Source: Chloroflexota bacterium
GTDB lineage: Bacteria > Chloroflexota > UBA6077
Length of the DNA stretch: 15,250 nucleotides
Direction of reading: 5' to 3'
NCBI GenBank assembly: GCA_021845945.1
Contig: JAJZRD010000072.1
Location: forward strand, 1 to 15,250
The notes beneath the pieces are model-generated. The model was not told the DNA's origin. It was given only the letters and a program-made list of their open reading frames with translations, and searched no databases. The position numbers and the translations under genes are program-made. Position 1 is the first letter of the stretch. Each line of letters opens with the position of its first letter. This document shows positions 1 through 7,012 of the stretch, piece after piece.

Positions 1-1
1 A

Positions 2-157
2 CCGGCGCCTGCCGGCTGCATCGTTGGGCGAACCGGAGGCGGTACCGGGGGCAGGAGCAATCGCTATCGCGTTGACGAGGGTGAGCTGCAACTCACCGAG
101 CTCGCCGAGGGCTTGCGGTACTGCGCTATCTACTCGCCGTCTACCGCGGGGGGATGA
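2..157 (+). CDS. Possible 3' end of an unidentified gene running in from the left edge
   Basis: A plus-strand frame is open from the first bases of the window to a TGA at 155-157. The last ~30 residues (SNRYRVDEGELQLTELAEGL then RYCAIYSPSTAGG) have a balanced, protein-like composition. It would converge on rarA and overlap its last 28 bp. I do not recognise the product. The window cuts it, so neither the start nor any domain can be judged. It may equally be a chance open frame in GC-rich DNA. Confidence 0.2.
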   Translation, partial: PAPAGCIVGRTGGGTGGRSNRYRVDEGELQLTELAEGLRYCAIYSPSTAGG

Positions 158-1527
158 GCTGCTCTCCTCAACTCCTCGATCCTGCGTATCCGCTCCTGGA
201 TCTCGGACTCGAATCCGTGTGAGGATGGTTGGTAATAACCACCCTCCAGGCCATCGGGCAGGTAGCGCTGCCGGAAGCGGCGAGGATCGTCGGGGGCGAA
301 GTCGTGGGGGTAATCGTAGCCCTTGCCGTAGCCCAGGGACTTCATCAGGCTCGTGGGGGCGTTGCGGAGATGCAGCGGGACCGGCAGGTTGCCCTTCTCC
401 AGGACCGCGGCCCTGGCGTTGCCGATGGCGTTCTTGGCTGAGTGGCTCTTGGGGGCCGTGGCCAGGTAGATAGCCGCCTCGGACATGATCAGCCAGGCCT
501 CGGGCATCCCCACGAAGTGGACCGCCTGCTGGGCGGCGACGGCGACCTGGATGGCCTGGGGATCGGCCAGGCCGACGTCCTCGGCCGCGAGGATCACCAT
601 CCTCCGGACGACGAAGAGAGGGTCCTCGCCCGCCTCCAGCATGCGGGCCATGTAGTAGAGTGCGGCATCGGGATCGGAGCCCCGCATCGACTTGATGAAG
701 GCGGAGACGATGTCGTAGTGCTGCTCGCCGGCCTTGTCGTACAGCAGGGCCCGGCGCTGCATGGCGTCCTCGACGGCGGCCAGGGTGACCGGCCGGTGGT
801 CCTGCCCATCGGGCTGTGTGGCGGCCACCGCCAACTCCAGGCCGTTGAGCGCCTTGCGGGCGTCGCCGTCGGACAGGGAGATCAGGGCCTTCAGGGGCTC
901 CGGGGCCAGTTCGACCTGGAGGTTGCCGAGCCCCCGCTCACGGTCGGCCATGGCGCGGCGGAGCAGCTCCTCGATCTCCTCGGCCTTCAGGGCTCGCAGG
1001 GTGAAGACCCGACAGCGGGAGAGCAGTGCTGAGTTCACCTCGAAGCTGGGGTTCTCGGTGGTGGCGCCGACCAGGGTGACGACCCCCTGCTCAACCGCAT
1101 GCAGGACGGAGTCCTGCTGCCCCTTGTTGAAGCGGTGGATCTCGTCGATCAGCAGGATGGTTCGCTGGTTCTGCTGCCTCCGGCGGCGGGTGGCCTCCTC
1201 GATGGCCTTGCGCAGGTCGGCGACACCCGCCGAGACGGCGCTCAGCCCGACGAAGTAGGCGTGGGTGGCCCGGGCGATGATCTGAGCGAGGGTGGTCTTT
1301 CCGGTGCCGGGCGGACCCCAGAGGATCAGGGAGGTGATCCGATCGGTCTCGATTGCCCGGCGGAGCAGCTTGCCTGGACCCAGGATGTGCTCCTGGCCAA
1401 CGAACTCGTCCAGGGAGCGGGGGCGCATGCGGGCTGCCAGCGGGGCTCCCTCCAGCTCCTCCTCCGGTTCGGGCTCGGGATCCGGGGGGGCGAACAGCTG
1501 GCCCTGGCGGTCGTCTCGGGTGGGCAA
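130..1527 (-). CDS. rarA: RarA/MgsA, replication-associated recombination AAA+ ATPase
   Basis: This 465-residue clamp-loader-like AAA+ ATPase belongs to the RarA (MgsA/WRNIP1) family, which acts at stalled replication forks. Residues seen: Walker A GPPGTGKT (71-78), Walker B ILLIDE (124-129), sensor-1 GATTENPSF (154-162) and a likely arginine finger in LLSRCRVF (168-175). The C-terminal half carries the family's tetramerisation region, ending in the usual FRQRYLPDGL...GYYQPSSHGFE block. The length is normal for the family. The start is a TTG at 1527: AAGGAG (1536-1541 on the complement) lies 8 nt upstream, and no ATG suits as well. It sits 32 bp downstream of the Nudix gene on the same strand, so the two are probably co-transcribed. 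No terminator is obvious after the stop. Family assignment is firm. Confidence 0.96.
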   Translation of the reverse strand: MPTRDDRQGQLFAPPDPEPEPEEELEGAPLAARMRPRSLDEFVGQEHILGPGKLLRRAIETDRITSLILWGPPGTGKTTLAQIIARATHAYFVGLSAVSAGVADLRKAIEEATRRRRQQNQRTILLIDEIHRFNKGQQDSVLHAVEQGVVTLVGATTENPSFEVNSALLSRCRVFTLRALKAEEIEELLRRAMADRERGLGNLQVELAPEPLKALISLSDGDARKALNGLELAVAATQPDGQDHRPVTLAAVEDAMQRRALLYDKAGEQHYDIVSAFIKSMRGSDPDAALYYMARMLEAGEDPLFVVRRMVILAAEDVGLADPQAIQVAVAAQQAVHFVGMPEAWLIMSEAAIYLATAPKSHSAKNAIGNARAAVLEKGNLPVPLHLRNAPTSLMKSLGYGKGYDYPHDFAPDDPRRFRQRYLPDGLEGGYYQPSSHGFESEIQERIRRIEELRRAAHPPAVDGE

Positions 1528-1559
1528 CGGCGGGGCTCCTTCAGCGGTATTGGCCCATT

Positions 1560-1964
1560 CTAAGGATACACCCTTTTCAGCACCTCGGCCAGGCCGGGAA
1601 CGGTGGGAAAGGACGCCATCTCGGCAGGATCGATCCAGCGGAACTCGGTGTGCTCCCAGTCGAGCCGGATCTTCCCGGGGTCGTCGACCCGAAAGAGGAA
1701 GGGGTGGACGATCCAGGTGCGATCCATCTCGGTGTCCACCACCTCCAGCGGCTCGCCCCGGGCCAGCAGTCTGACCTCCCGGCGCGACAGCCCCACCTCC
1801 TCCGAGATCTCCGTGTAGGCCTGCTCCTCGGGCTCGGCCTCAAGGTATCCGCTCACACCGGCCCATCGTCCCCGGTAGCTGCCGACCCGGCTGCCCCGGC
1901 GGAGGAGCAGCAGCTTGCCCCGCGGGTCCAGCAAGAAGCAGGTGACGACAGGGGTCTGTTGCAT
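1560..1964 (-). CDS. Nudix hydrolase (NUDIX domain protein)
   Basis: A 134-residue single-domain Nudix hydrolase, a family that cleaves nucleoside diphosphates linked to another moiety. The Nudix helix is recognisable at 39-59 (GYLEAEPEEQAYTEISEEVGL broken at Q48), with the metal-binding E52, E55 and E56 and G58-L59. The arginine that usually precedes the first of these glutamates is T51 here, and the first part of the box is one or two residues off consensus. EHTEFRWIDPAEM (104-116) is the standard C-terminal block. The substrate cannot be told. The ATG at 1964 has a near-perfect AGGAGGTGA site 7 nt upstream, partly inside the repeat unit at 1977-2004, so the promoter must lie in or beyond the repeats. 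It is the first gene of a likely two-gene unit with rarA. Confidence 0.93.
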   Translation of the reverse strand: MQQTPVVTCFLLDPRGKLLLLRRGSRVGSYRGRWAGVSGYLEAEPEEQAYTEISEEVGLSRREVRLLARGEPLEVVDTEMDRTWIVHPFLFRVDDPGKIRLDWEHTEFRWIDPAEMASFPTVPGLAEVLKRVYP

Positions 1965-1976
1965 GCAGCTGTCACC

Positions 1977-2064
1977 TCCTGGGCCATATGCGGGAGGGCG
2001 AGGGCCGTGCCGCGCAATGCCACCGGCTGATGTGCGTCCTGGGCCATATGCGGGAGGGCGAGGG
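1977..2064. repeat. Tandem 28-bp direct repeat, period 60 bp
   Basis: The 28 bases at 1977-2004 recur exactly at 2037-2064; each unit contains GGGCCATATGCGGGAGGGCG. The first copy overlaps the complement of the Nudix gene's Shine-Dalgarno site. The second copy forms the left arm of the inverted repeat at 2051-2123. Copy 1 lacks the right arm and continues with CCGTGCC, a string that also occurs near the second arm, so copy 1 looks like a deletion derivative of the full element. Confidence 0.9.
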
Positions 2065-2123
2065 TCCCGCCCGAGCCGCCTAGCCTTCCGCCGTGCCGGC
2101 TCGGCAGGAGCCTCGCCCTCCCG
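2051..2123. repeat. Imperfect inverted repeat, REP/MITE-like hairpin element
   Basis: The left arm 2051-2078 begins CGGGAGGGCGAGG and the right arm 2097-2123 ends CCTCGCCCTCCCG. The outer 13 bp pair perfectly and the inner part pairs with two mismatches and one bulge down to CGAGCCG/CGGCTCG. The loop is about 18 nt. It lies 14 bp past the stop of the alcohol dehydrogenase gene and before the Nudix gene, both on the minus strand. It could stop or slow transcription between them, although no T run follows. The form suggests a dispersed extragenic repeat, but copy number cannot be judged from one window. Confidence 0.75.
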
Positions 2124-2136
2124 ATTCTGCCTTTGG

Positions 2137-3297
2137 CTAGAGCGCCTTCTCGAAGATGGCTCGGGCGTCCTCGGGTCGAACCCTCCGCGGGTTGTTGGCC
2201 AGCAGGCGGGTCACCTGCATCGCCCCTTCCACCAGGGCGTCGACGTGCTCCGCCCCGACCCCCACCTCGCCCAGCCGCTGCGGGATCCCGATATCCTGGG
2301 ACAGCAGCCGGCAGGCCAGAATGCTTCGAGCCGCGGCGTCCCGCAGGGAGAGGCCAGCTATGGGCTCGCCCATGGCCTCGGCCACCTGGGCGAACTTGGG
2401 CAGGTTGCTGAGGGCGTTGAACTCCAGGACGTAGGGGAGCATCAGGGAGTTGGCCACGCCGTGGGTGATCCGGTGCTGACCCTGGAGCGGGTAGGCCAGG
2501 GCGTGGACGGCGTTGGTGCCGGCGTTGGCGATGGAGATGCCTGCGTAGAGGCTGGCCCTGGCCATCGCCTCGCGGGCCGGAAGGTCGTTGCCGTTGCCCA
2601 CCGCCGTGCGCAGGCTGGCGCCGATCAGACGGACCGATTCCAGGGCGTACATCTCCGTCAGGGGCGAGGAGTTGATGGAGGTGAAGGCCTCCACCGCGTG
2701 GCAGAGGGCGTCGACCCCGGTGGCGGCCGTCACGGAAGGTGGCACCGTGAGGGTCAGCATCGGGTCTACGATGGCCACGTCCGGGACGATATGGGGACTG
2801 ACGATGGACTTCTTGTCCCGGGCAGCCGGTACGTAGAAGAGGGCGTTGGGGGTGATCTCGGCGCCGGTCCCAGAGGTGGTCGGTATCAAGATGGAGGGCA
2901 CTCCTCGCTTCCCGACGAGCCCGATCCCCAGATACTGCTCCACCTGGCCGCCGTTAGTGAGCAGCATCGCCACCGCCTTGGAGCTGTCTAGGGCGCTGCC
3001 GCCGCCGATTCCGACCACCAGGTCACACCCCGCCGCGCGGGCGGCCTCGGCGCACCGGTTGGCGCTCTGCACCGAAGGTTCCGGCTCCACCTCCGTGAAG
3101 AGGGTCGAACGCACTCCCTGAGCCGCCAGCCAGGCCACTACCTGATCGGTGATCCCGATCTTCTGCAGGGCCGGATCACTCACCACGAAAGCGTGCCGGC
3201 CGCCGAGCCGCTTAGCCTCGGTGCCCACCGTCTCGGCCGACCCGGCCCCGAGGGTTATCTGATTCGGTATCCGAAAGGTCGCCACCTTGCTTCCCAT
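2137..3297 (-). CDS. Iron-containing (group III) alcohol dehydrogenase
   Basis: A 386-residue NAD(P)-dependent dehydrogenase of the Fe-ADH family, which interconverts alcohols and aldehydes or ketones. The N-terminal dinucleotide-binding half has GIGGGSALDSSKA (96-108) and PTTSGTGAE (139-147). The C-terminal helical half supplies the metal ligands D196, H200, H265 and H279, at the same spacing as in FucO. The extra active-site histidine found in FucO two turns after the third ligand is Y269 here (HALAYPLQG); other members of the family also have Tyr, so this does not imply inactivity. The ATG at 3297 is chosen because GGGGAGG sits about 5 nt upstream and homology begins there, although the frame stays open to 3606. 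The substrate is unknown. It is transcribed away from ybaK. Confidence 0.93.
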   Translation of the reverse strand: MGSKVATFRIPNQITLGAGSAETVGTEAKRLGGRHAFVVSDPALQKIGITDQVVAWLAAQGVRSTLFTEVEPEPSVQSANRCAEAARAAGCDLVVGIGGGSALDSSKAVAMLLTNGGQVEQYLGIGLVGKRGVPSILIPTTSGTGAEITPNALFYVPAARDKKSIVSPHIVPDVAIVDPMLTLTVPPSVTAATGVDALCHAVEAFTSINSSPLTEMYALESVRLIGASLRTAVGNGNDLPAREAMARASLYAGISIANAGTNAVHALAYPLQGQHRITHGVANSLMLPYVLEFNALSNLPKFAQVAEAMGEPIAGLSLRDAAARSILACRLLSQDIGIPQRLGEVGVGAEHVDALVEGAMQVTRLLANNPRRVRPEDARAIFEKAL

Positions 3298-3615
3298 ATG
3301 CCCTCCCCGCAAAGCTGAGCCGCCCGTGCCCCCTTGGAACACTGCCGGCACAAGAGAGTCCACCCTGGCGAACGGACGGAGACCGATCCCATGCTTTACA
3401 TAAGCTATGGAGTGCTCCGTCGCCAACCGGTAGGAGATGATGTTAGCCTCCTTGGAGACAACGTGCAACTCCGGCCTCCTCGAGCAGCGGGGACCCTCAC
3501 CGTCGTCGTGGTCGGGGCGAAGGATCCGCATCGCCGGCCTTGCGAGATGCAGATGATGGCAGGGCATGGCAGCTCGACGGGTCTGGGAGTGGCGCCGCGC
3601 ATGCAAGACAGGTTA
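3298..3615. other. Divergent intergenic region without a convincing gene
   Basis: This is the 5' flank shared by the alcohol dehydrogenase (minus) and the ybaK-like gene (plus). The dehydrogenase frame is open through it, but the translated extension is rich in Arg, His and Pro and lacks any ADH homology, so it is treated as non-coding. A weak minus-strand promoter candidate (TTGGCG, 18 nt, TATGTA) lies near 3396-3425. I see no other gene or repeat. Confidence 0.45.
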
Positions 3616-3643
3616 TTGACTCTGGCCTCCAGGGTGCTAGACT
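3616..3643 (+). promoter_or_regulatory. Sigma-70-type promoter for the ybaK-like gene
   Basis: TTGACT at 3616-3621 and TAGACT at 3638-3643, separated by 16 nt. The -35 matches consensus at 5 of 6 positions and the -10 at 4 of 6. Transcription would begin near 3650 and leave a 5' leader of about 180 nt before the ATG at 3834. Confidence 0.5.
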
Positions 3644-3723
3644 GGAAAAGGAACCACCGCAGCTAAAGGCGAGCGAAGGGATTGCTCCTCAGAAGGCTGC
3701 GCCGTGCCGAGCGGGCTATTGAA

Positions 3724-3770
3724 GGCCCTGTTCGGGGCCGGGGAACCCGGTTGGTCCCCAGCCCCTCTTT
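3724..3770 (+). promoter_or_regulatory. Mutually exclusive hairpins in the ybaK leader (possible attenuator)
   Basis: GGGGCCGGGGA (3734-3744) pairs with TCCCCAGCCCC (3755-3765) with one mismatch around a 10-nt loop, followed by the weakly T-rich TCTTTCC. The upstream strand GGCCC (3724-3728) can instead pair with GGGCC (3735-3739), which would break the first hairpin. This is the layout of an attenuator, but the T tract is poor. I find no T-box sequence or other known aptamer here. Confidence 0.35.
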
Positions 3771-3833
3771 CCTCATGGCGGCCGATCCGTTGGAGCCCGC
3801 CGGACCGTCCGGTGGCGGAGGAGGGAGAGGGAG

Positions 3834-4325
3834 ATGCGTTGTAGGGAGAGGTTGCAGCAGTATCTTTCGAGCAACGGGGTGAGTTTCGAGTTGGAGCAGC
3901 ACCGGTTGGCGTACACAGCCCAGCAGTTGGCAGCGGCCGAACACATCACCGGAAAACAGGTGGCCAAGGTGGTGGTGGCCATTGTCAACGGGAGCACGGT
4001 GATGCTGGTGCTGCCGGCCAGCAGCAACGTCAATCTGGAGAAGCTGAGGGCGGGACTGGGCGCCAAGGAGCTGCGGCTTGCCAGGGAGGAGGAGTTCGCG
4101 GCAACCTTCCCCGACTGCGAAGTGGGTGCGATGCCGCCCTTCGGCAACCTGTATGGGGTGCCCGTCTACATCGACCGAGCCCTGGCCCGGGCGCCGGAGA
4201 TCACCTTCCCGGTAGGGAGCCACACCGAGAGCATGAAGCTTCGTTACACCGACTACGAGAAGCTGGTGCATCCTCAGGTTATGGAGTTTTCGGCGACGCC
4301 CGTAGCCCAGGTGCCCGGGGTGTAG
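3834..4325 (+). CDS. YbaK/EbsC-family aminoacyl-tRNA deacylase
   Basis: A 163-residue protein of the YbaK / prolyl-tRNA-synthetase-associated (INS-like) family. These cytoplasmic proteins hydrolyse mischarged tRNAs such as Cys- or Ala-tRNA(Pro) in trans. Seen: AYTAQQLAAAEHITGKQVAK (26-45), whose K45 is the likely conserved tRNA-binding lysine; VLPASSNVNLEKL (59-71); the family's G-x-x-P loop GAMPPFGNLYGVPVYID (98-114); and GSHTESMKLRYTDYEKLV (128-145). The length is typical. The ATG at 3834 follows the purine-rich GGAGGAGGGAGAGGG site. It has its own promoter and a long leader upstream and a strong terminator downstream, so it is probably monocistronic. The exact tRNA specificity cannot be read from the sequence. 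Confidence 0.92.
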   Translation: MRCRERLQQYLSSNGVSFELEQHRLAYTAQQLAAAEHITGKQVAKVVVAIVNGSTVMLVLPASSNVNLEKLRAGLGAKELRLAREEEFAATFPDCEVGAMPPFGNLYGVPVYIDRALARAPEITFPVGSHTESMKLRYTDYEKLVHPQVMEFSATPVAQVPGV

Positions 4326-4366
4326 CTTGCCAGCGGCGACCCACTTCCATCGGATCTTGTCAGAGA

Positions 4367-4397
4367 GGGCGGGGAATCTTCCCCCGCCCGTCTATTT
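4367..4397 (+). terminator. Intrinsic terminator of the ybaK-like gene
   Basis: GGGCGGGG (4367-4374) pairs perfectly with CCCCGCCC (4382-4389) across a 7-nt loop, followed by GTCTATTT. It lies 41 bp after the ybaK stop and separates that gene from the phosphatase. Confidence 0.75.
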
Positions 4398-4432
4398 GCC
4401 TGGCAACTTCGTCGCCGTGTATTCTGGAAGGC

Positions 4433-5383
4433 ATGAACGACCAATCTCCTGACGCTATCATGCTCCAAGAGATCGAGTCCCAGGCCGTCGAGTTGGTGCG
4501 CCGGGCCGGACAGATGGCGTTGGACCGCTTCTGGCGCCCCCTGCACGTGGAGTACAAGCAGGAGAATCGAGCGGACCCGGTCACCGAGGTGGATCGGGGG
4601 GTCGAAGCCTTCCTCAGGTCCGCCATCGCCCAGCAGCTCCCGGAGCATGCCATCCTGGGGGAGGAGGGCACCGAGGTGGAGGTCGCCCAACGGGAGTTCC
4701 TCTGGGTGCTGGACCCCGTGGACGGCACCACCAACTTCGTCAACGGCCTGCCCCTCTTCGCCTGCTCGGCGGCGCTCCTGCACCGAGGTGAGCCGGTGGT
4801 GGGCGCCATCTTCCTCCCGGTGGCCCCTCGCACCGCCCGACCCATGATGGCGCCAGGTGCGGAGTCTCAGACCTCAACCCTCCAGCTCAGGAGCGCCGTC
4901 CTCCACGCCCGCCTGGGTGGCGGCGCTTTCCTCGACGGCGACCCGGTGCAGGCTTCCGAAGCCGCGGCGCCGGAGGCCTCCAGCCTGGCTGGCCTCCCCG
5001 GCCACCACGCCCACCAGTTTCACCGCTTGGAGCGGCTGCGCCAGAACCCGGGCGAGCTGCGCTGCCTGGGGAGCGTCTGCTTCGAGACGGCCATGGTGGC
5101 CACCGGGGTATTCAGGTACGCTGTGTTCCGGCGGCCGAAGCTGTGGGACGTGGCGGCGGGAACGCTGATCGTCCGCGAGGCAGGCGGCAGCGCCATGATG
5201 TGGACCGGCGGTCGCTGGGAGCCTCTAACCCGCTTCGATCCGATGAGCAACCCGAAGAAGCCGGAGGAAGCGGGGCTCCGTTTCTGGGAGGCGGTCACCC
5301 TGGTCGGTGGGAGACAGGTGGCCTCCTTTGTGGCGGAGCGACTTCAGCCGGCCACGGCCAAACGGAAGCCGACGAAAGGGTAG
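4433..5383 (+). CDS. Inositol monophosphatase family protein
   Basis: A 316-residue member of the Mg-dependent, Li-sensitive phosphatase fold (IMPase / CysQ / FBPase-like). Metal-site motifs are all present: GEEGTE with E77 (76-81), WVLDPVDGTTNFVNGLP with D94 and D97 (91-107), and LWDVAAGTLIVREAGG with D239 (237-252). The LGS...VATGVF block (212-227) is also normal. It is about 50 residues longer than a typical IMPase, with extra sequence between 130 and 200 and a Lys-rich tail. The physiological substrate could be inositol phosphate, PAP or a sugar phosphate. The ATG at 4433 has GGAAGG 2 nt upstream; a weak promoter (TTGCCT, TATTCT at 4420-4425) sits so close that the message could be nearly leaderless. 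The gene is followed by fluoride riboswitch 1 but is not under its control. Confidence 0.93.
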   Translation: MNDQSPDAIMLQEIESQAVELVRRAGQMALDRFWRPLHVEYKQENRADPVTEVDRGVEAFLRSAIAQQLPEHAILGEEGTEVEVAQREFLWVLDPVDGTTNFVNGLPLFACSAALLHRGEPVVGAIFLPVAPRTARPMMAPGAESQTSTLQLRSAVLHARLGGGAFLDGDPVQASEAAAPEASSLAGLPGHHAHQFHRLERLRQNPGELRCLGSVCFETAMVATGVFRYAVFRRPKLWDVAAGTLIVREAGGSAMMWTGGRWEPLTRFDPMSNPKKPEEAGLRFWEAVTLVGGRQVASFVAERLQPATAKRKPTKG

Positions 5384-5445
5384 GGCAGGATTTGGAAGTT
5401 CCCGCAGAGGCTATTTTGTTGCCCCGGTCTTGTCTTGTCGAGCAC

Positions 5446-5474
5446 TTGTCTTCTTTGCCCGCCTGCGATACACT
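5446..5474 (+). promoter_or_regulatory. Promoter for fluoride riboswitch 1 and the antiporter
   Basis: TTGTCT (5446-5451) and TACACT (5469-5474) with an ideal 17-nt spacer, each 4 of 6 to consensus. The predicted start near 5481 is about 19 nt before the aptamer's first helix, as expected for a riboswitch leader. Confidence 0.55.
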
Positions 5475-5499
5475 ACCTGCATAGGCAAAGTAGTGCCAC

Positions 5500-5567
5500 G
5501 GGTGATGGAGCTCACCCGGGCGAGGCAGACAACCTCGCCGGAATCGCGGTGGTGCTGATGGCTCCTG
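5500..5567 (+). ncRNA. Fluoride riboswitch aptamer 1 (crcB motif)
   Basis: P1 is GGGTG (5500-5504) paired with CACCC (5513-5517) around the loop ATGGAGCT. The conserved 3' block is TGATGGCTCCTG (5556-5567). Loop bases 5507-5512 pair with 5560-5565 to form the six-pair pseudoknot (one U-G). This matches the Thermotoga petrophila aptamer position by position: A and U after P1, UGAU before the pseudoknot strand, U directly after it. An extra 7-bp hairpin (GGCGAGG 5519-5525 with CCTCGCC 5533-5539) is inserted between P1 and a short second helix (GCG 5546-5548 with TGC 5553-5555). It sits 99 nt upstream of the antiporter start. Comparison is with the aptamer as I remember it; no covariance model was run. 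Confidence 0.9.
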
Positions 5568-5604
5568 TCTCTGCACTAAGGGCAGAGGGAGGGCTATTTG
5601 TGTG
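5562..5604 (+). terminator. Terminator-like expression platform of riboswitch 1
   Basis: CTCTGC (5569-5574) pairs with GCAGAG (5582-5587). Beyond a 3-nt bulge the stem extends with CTCC (5562-5565) against GGAG (5588-5591). The stem therefore uses the aptamer's 3' pseudoknot strand, so the two structures exclude each other. The following CTATTTGTGTG is only partly T-rich, which makes this weaker than the platform of riboswitch 3. Confidence 0.55.
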
Positions 5605-5665
5605 CCCTGCGCTCCCCTCGTGCCCTCCGTGCCGAACACATGAACCTAAGTCAAGGAGGGACGAG

Positions 5666-7012
5666 GTGGATAACCTCTGGTTCATCGCGGCATCGTGGAT
5701 GGGCTTGGCGCTGGTAGCCAGCCTGATATCGGTACGCATCGGCCTTTCCGTGGCGCTGGTGGAGATCGGCGTCGGGGTTATCGGCGGCAACTTCCTCGGT
5801 CTGCACACCGCCCCATGGATCGACTTCCTGGCCTCCTTCGGAAGCGTCCTGCTCACCTTCCTGGCGGGCGCCGAGATCGACCCCGAATCCTTCAAGAGAC
5901 ACCTCAAGCCCAGCCTCGCCATCGGCACCGCGGGGTTCGTCTTCCCCTTCCTGGGGGCCATGGCCTTCGCCTACTACGTCGCCGGCTGGGAACTCCACGC
6001 CGCCCAGATCGCCGGCATCGCCCTGTCCACCACCTCGGTGGCCGTGGTCTATGCCGTCATGGTCGAGACGGGGCTCAACGAGACCGACCTGGGCAAGTTG
6101 ATCCTGGCCGCCTGCTTCGTCAACGACCTGGGCACGGTGCTGGCCCTGGGCGTGCTCTTTGCCAACTTCAACCAGTGGATGCTGCTCTTCGTGGCGGTGA
6201 GCGCCCTGGTGCTGTGGCAGCTACCCCGCATGACCCGCTGGGTCCTCGCCACCTGGGGCGGCAAGGTGAGCGAGCCCGAGGTGAAGTTCCTCTTCCTGGT
6301 GCTGTTCGCCCTAGGGGGCCTGGCCAGCATGGCCAACAGCGAGGCGGTCCTGCCGGCCTACCTGGTGGGGCTGGTGGTGGCGGGAGTCTTCGTCCACAAC
6401 AAGGTGCTCATGACCCGTATGAGGACCATCGCCTTCAGCCTGCTTACCCCCTTCTACTTCCTGAAGGCCGGTATGCTGGTGTCGCTGCCGGCGGTGATCG
6501 CGGCGGCCGGGCTCATCGTCGCCTTGCTGGCGGTGAAGATGGGCACCAAGCTGGTGGGCGTCTGGCCCCTGACCCGAGTGTTCAGGATGGGTATCCGAGA
6601 GGGCAACTACACGACGATGCTGATGTCGACGGGCCTAACCTTCGGCACCATCTCGTCCCTCTTCGGCATCACCCACAACATCATCAACCAGACCCAGTAC
6701 AGCGTTCTGGTGACCGTGGTCATCGGCAGTGCCGTGGTGCCCACCCTGATCGCTCAGACCTTCTTCATGCCGGAGCAGCGGGCGGTTTCCAGTGAGGAAG
6801 GCGTGGAGGAGGATCACGCTTGCAGCCCCTCGAACCAGTTGGACCCGCCGTCCGTACACGACGAAGGCGATGGCGACCACCGAGAGGCCGATGCCAACGA
6901 TCTCCAGCCCGTTGAAGACGCCGACACTAGCGGTTCGACCGCAAGGACATCTCTCGCCGAACGACCAGAAACACCGGAATCGAAGCGAGTTGCGCCGCGA
7001 CCGAGAATATGA
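5666..7012 (+). CDS. Monovalent cation:proton antiporter (CPA/Kef-type, Na+/H+ exchanger family)
   Basis: A 448-residue integral membrane exchanger with about 12 hydrophobic segments between residues 5 and 365. Family motifs seen: LTFLAGAEID (63-72), STTSVAVVYAVMVETGL (121-137), the transport-site FVNDLGT with N153-D154, and FYFLKAGM (263-270). The Asn-Asp pair is typical of electroneutral exchangers, unlike the DD of many CPA2 members. The GTG at 5666 is the start because AAGGAGG lies 6 nt upstream and the membrane domain begins there, though the frame is open from 5435. After residue 370 comes an acidic, His-rich, low-complexity tail of ~78 residues with no domain, whose last 86 bp overlap the convergent transporter gene. 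The gene lies directly behind fluoride riboswitch 1, so induction by fluoride is predicted. The transported ion is not determinable. Confidence 0.9.
   Translation: MDNLWFIAASWMGLALVASLISVRIGLSVALVEIGVGVIGGNFLGLHTAPWIDFLASFGSVLLTFLAGAEIDPESFKRHLKPSLAIGTAGFVFPFLGAMAFAYYVAGWELHAAQIAGIALSTTSVAVVYAVMVETGLNETDLGKLILAACFVNDLGTVLALGVLFANFNQWMLLFVAVSALVLWQLPRMTRWVLATWGGKVSEPEVKFLFLVLFALGGLASMANSEAVLPAYLVGLVVAGVFVHNKVLMTRMRTIAFSLLTPFYFLKAGMLVSLPAVIAAAGLIVALLAVKMGTKLVGVWPLTRVFRMGIREGNYTTMLMSTGLTFGTISSLFGITHNIINQTQYSVLVTVVIGSAVVPTLIAQTFFMPEQRAVSSEEGVEEDHACSPSNQLDPPSVHDEGDGDHREADANDLQPVEDADTSGSTARTSLAERPETPESKRVAPRPRI

Noticed and set aside
3432..3560. A fourth fluoride-aptamer-like piece (GGAGATGATG...CTCC with TGATGGCA downstream)
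   Set aside because: The P1 loop is 11 nt instead of 8, and the downstream strand cannot pair with it, so no pseudoknot can form.
3298..3606. N-terminal extension of the alcohol dehydrogenase to 489 residues
   Set aside because: The extension is Arg/His/Pro-rich and unlike the family. The ATG at 3297 has a well-placed GGGGAGG site and begins exactly where Fe-ADH homology begins.
3650..3833. T-box riboswitch before the ybaK-like gene
   Set aside because: The conserved TGGNACCGCG core and the specifier stem are absent.
5435..5665. 77-residue N-terminal extension of the antiporter
   Set aside because: It would translate through the promoter and riboswitch 1. The GTG at 5666 has AAGGAGG at the right distance.
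5695..6795. 366-residue alternative plus-strand frame inside the antiporter gene
   Set aside because: Arg/Gly/Pro-rich out-of-frame shadow with no ribosome site. The antiporter frame has family motifs and membrane helices.
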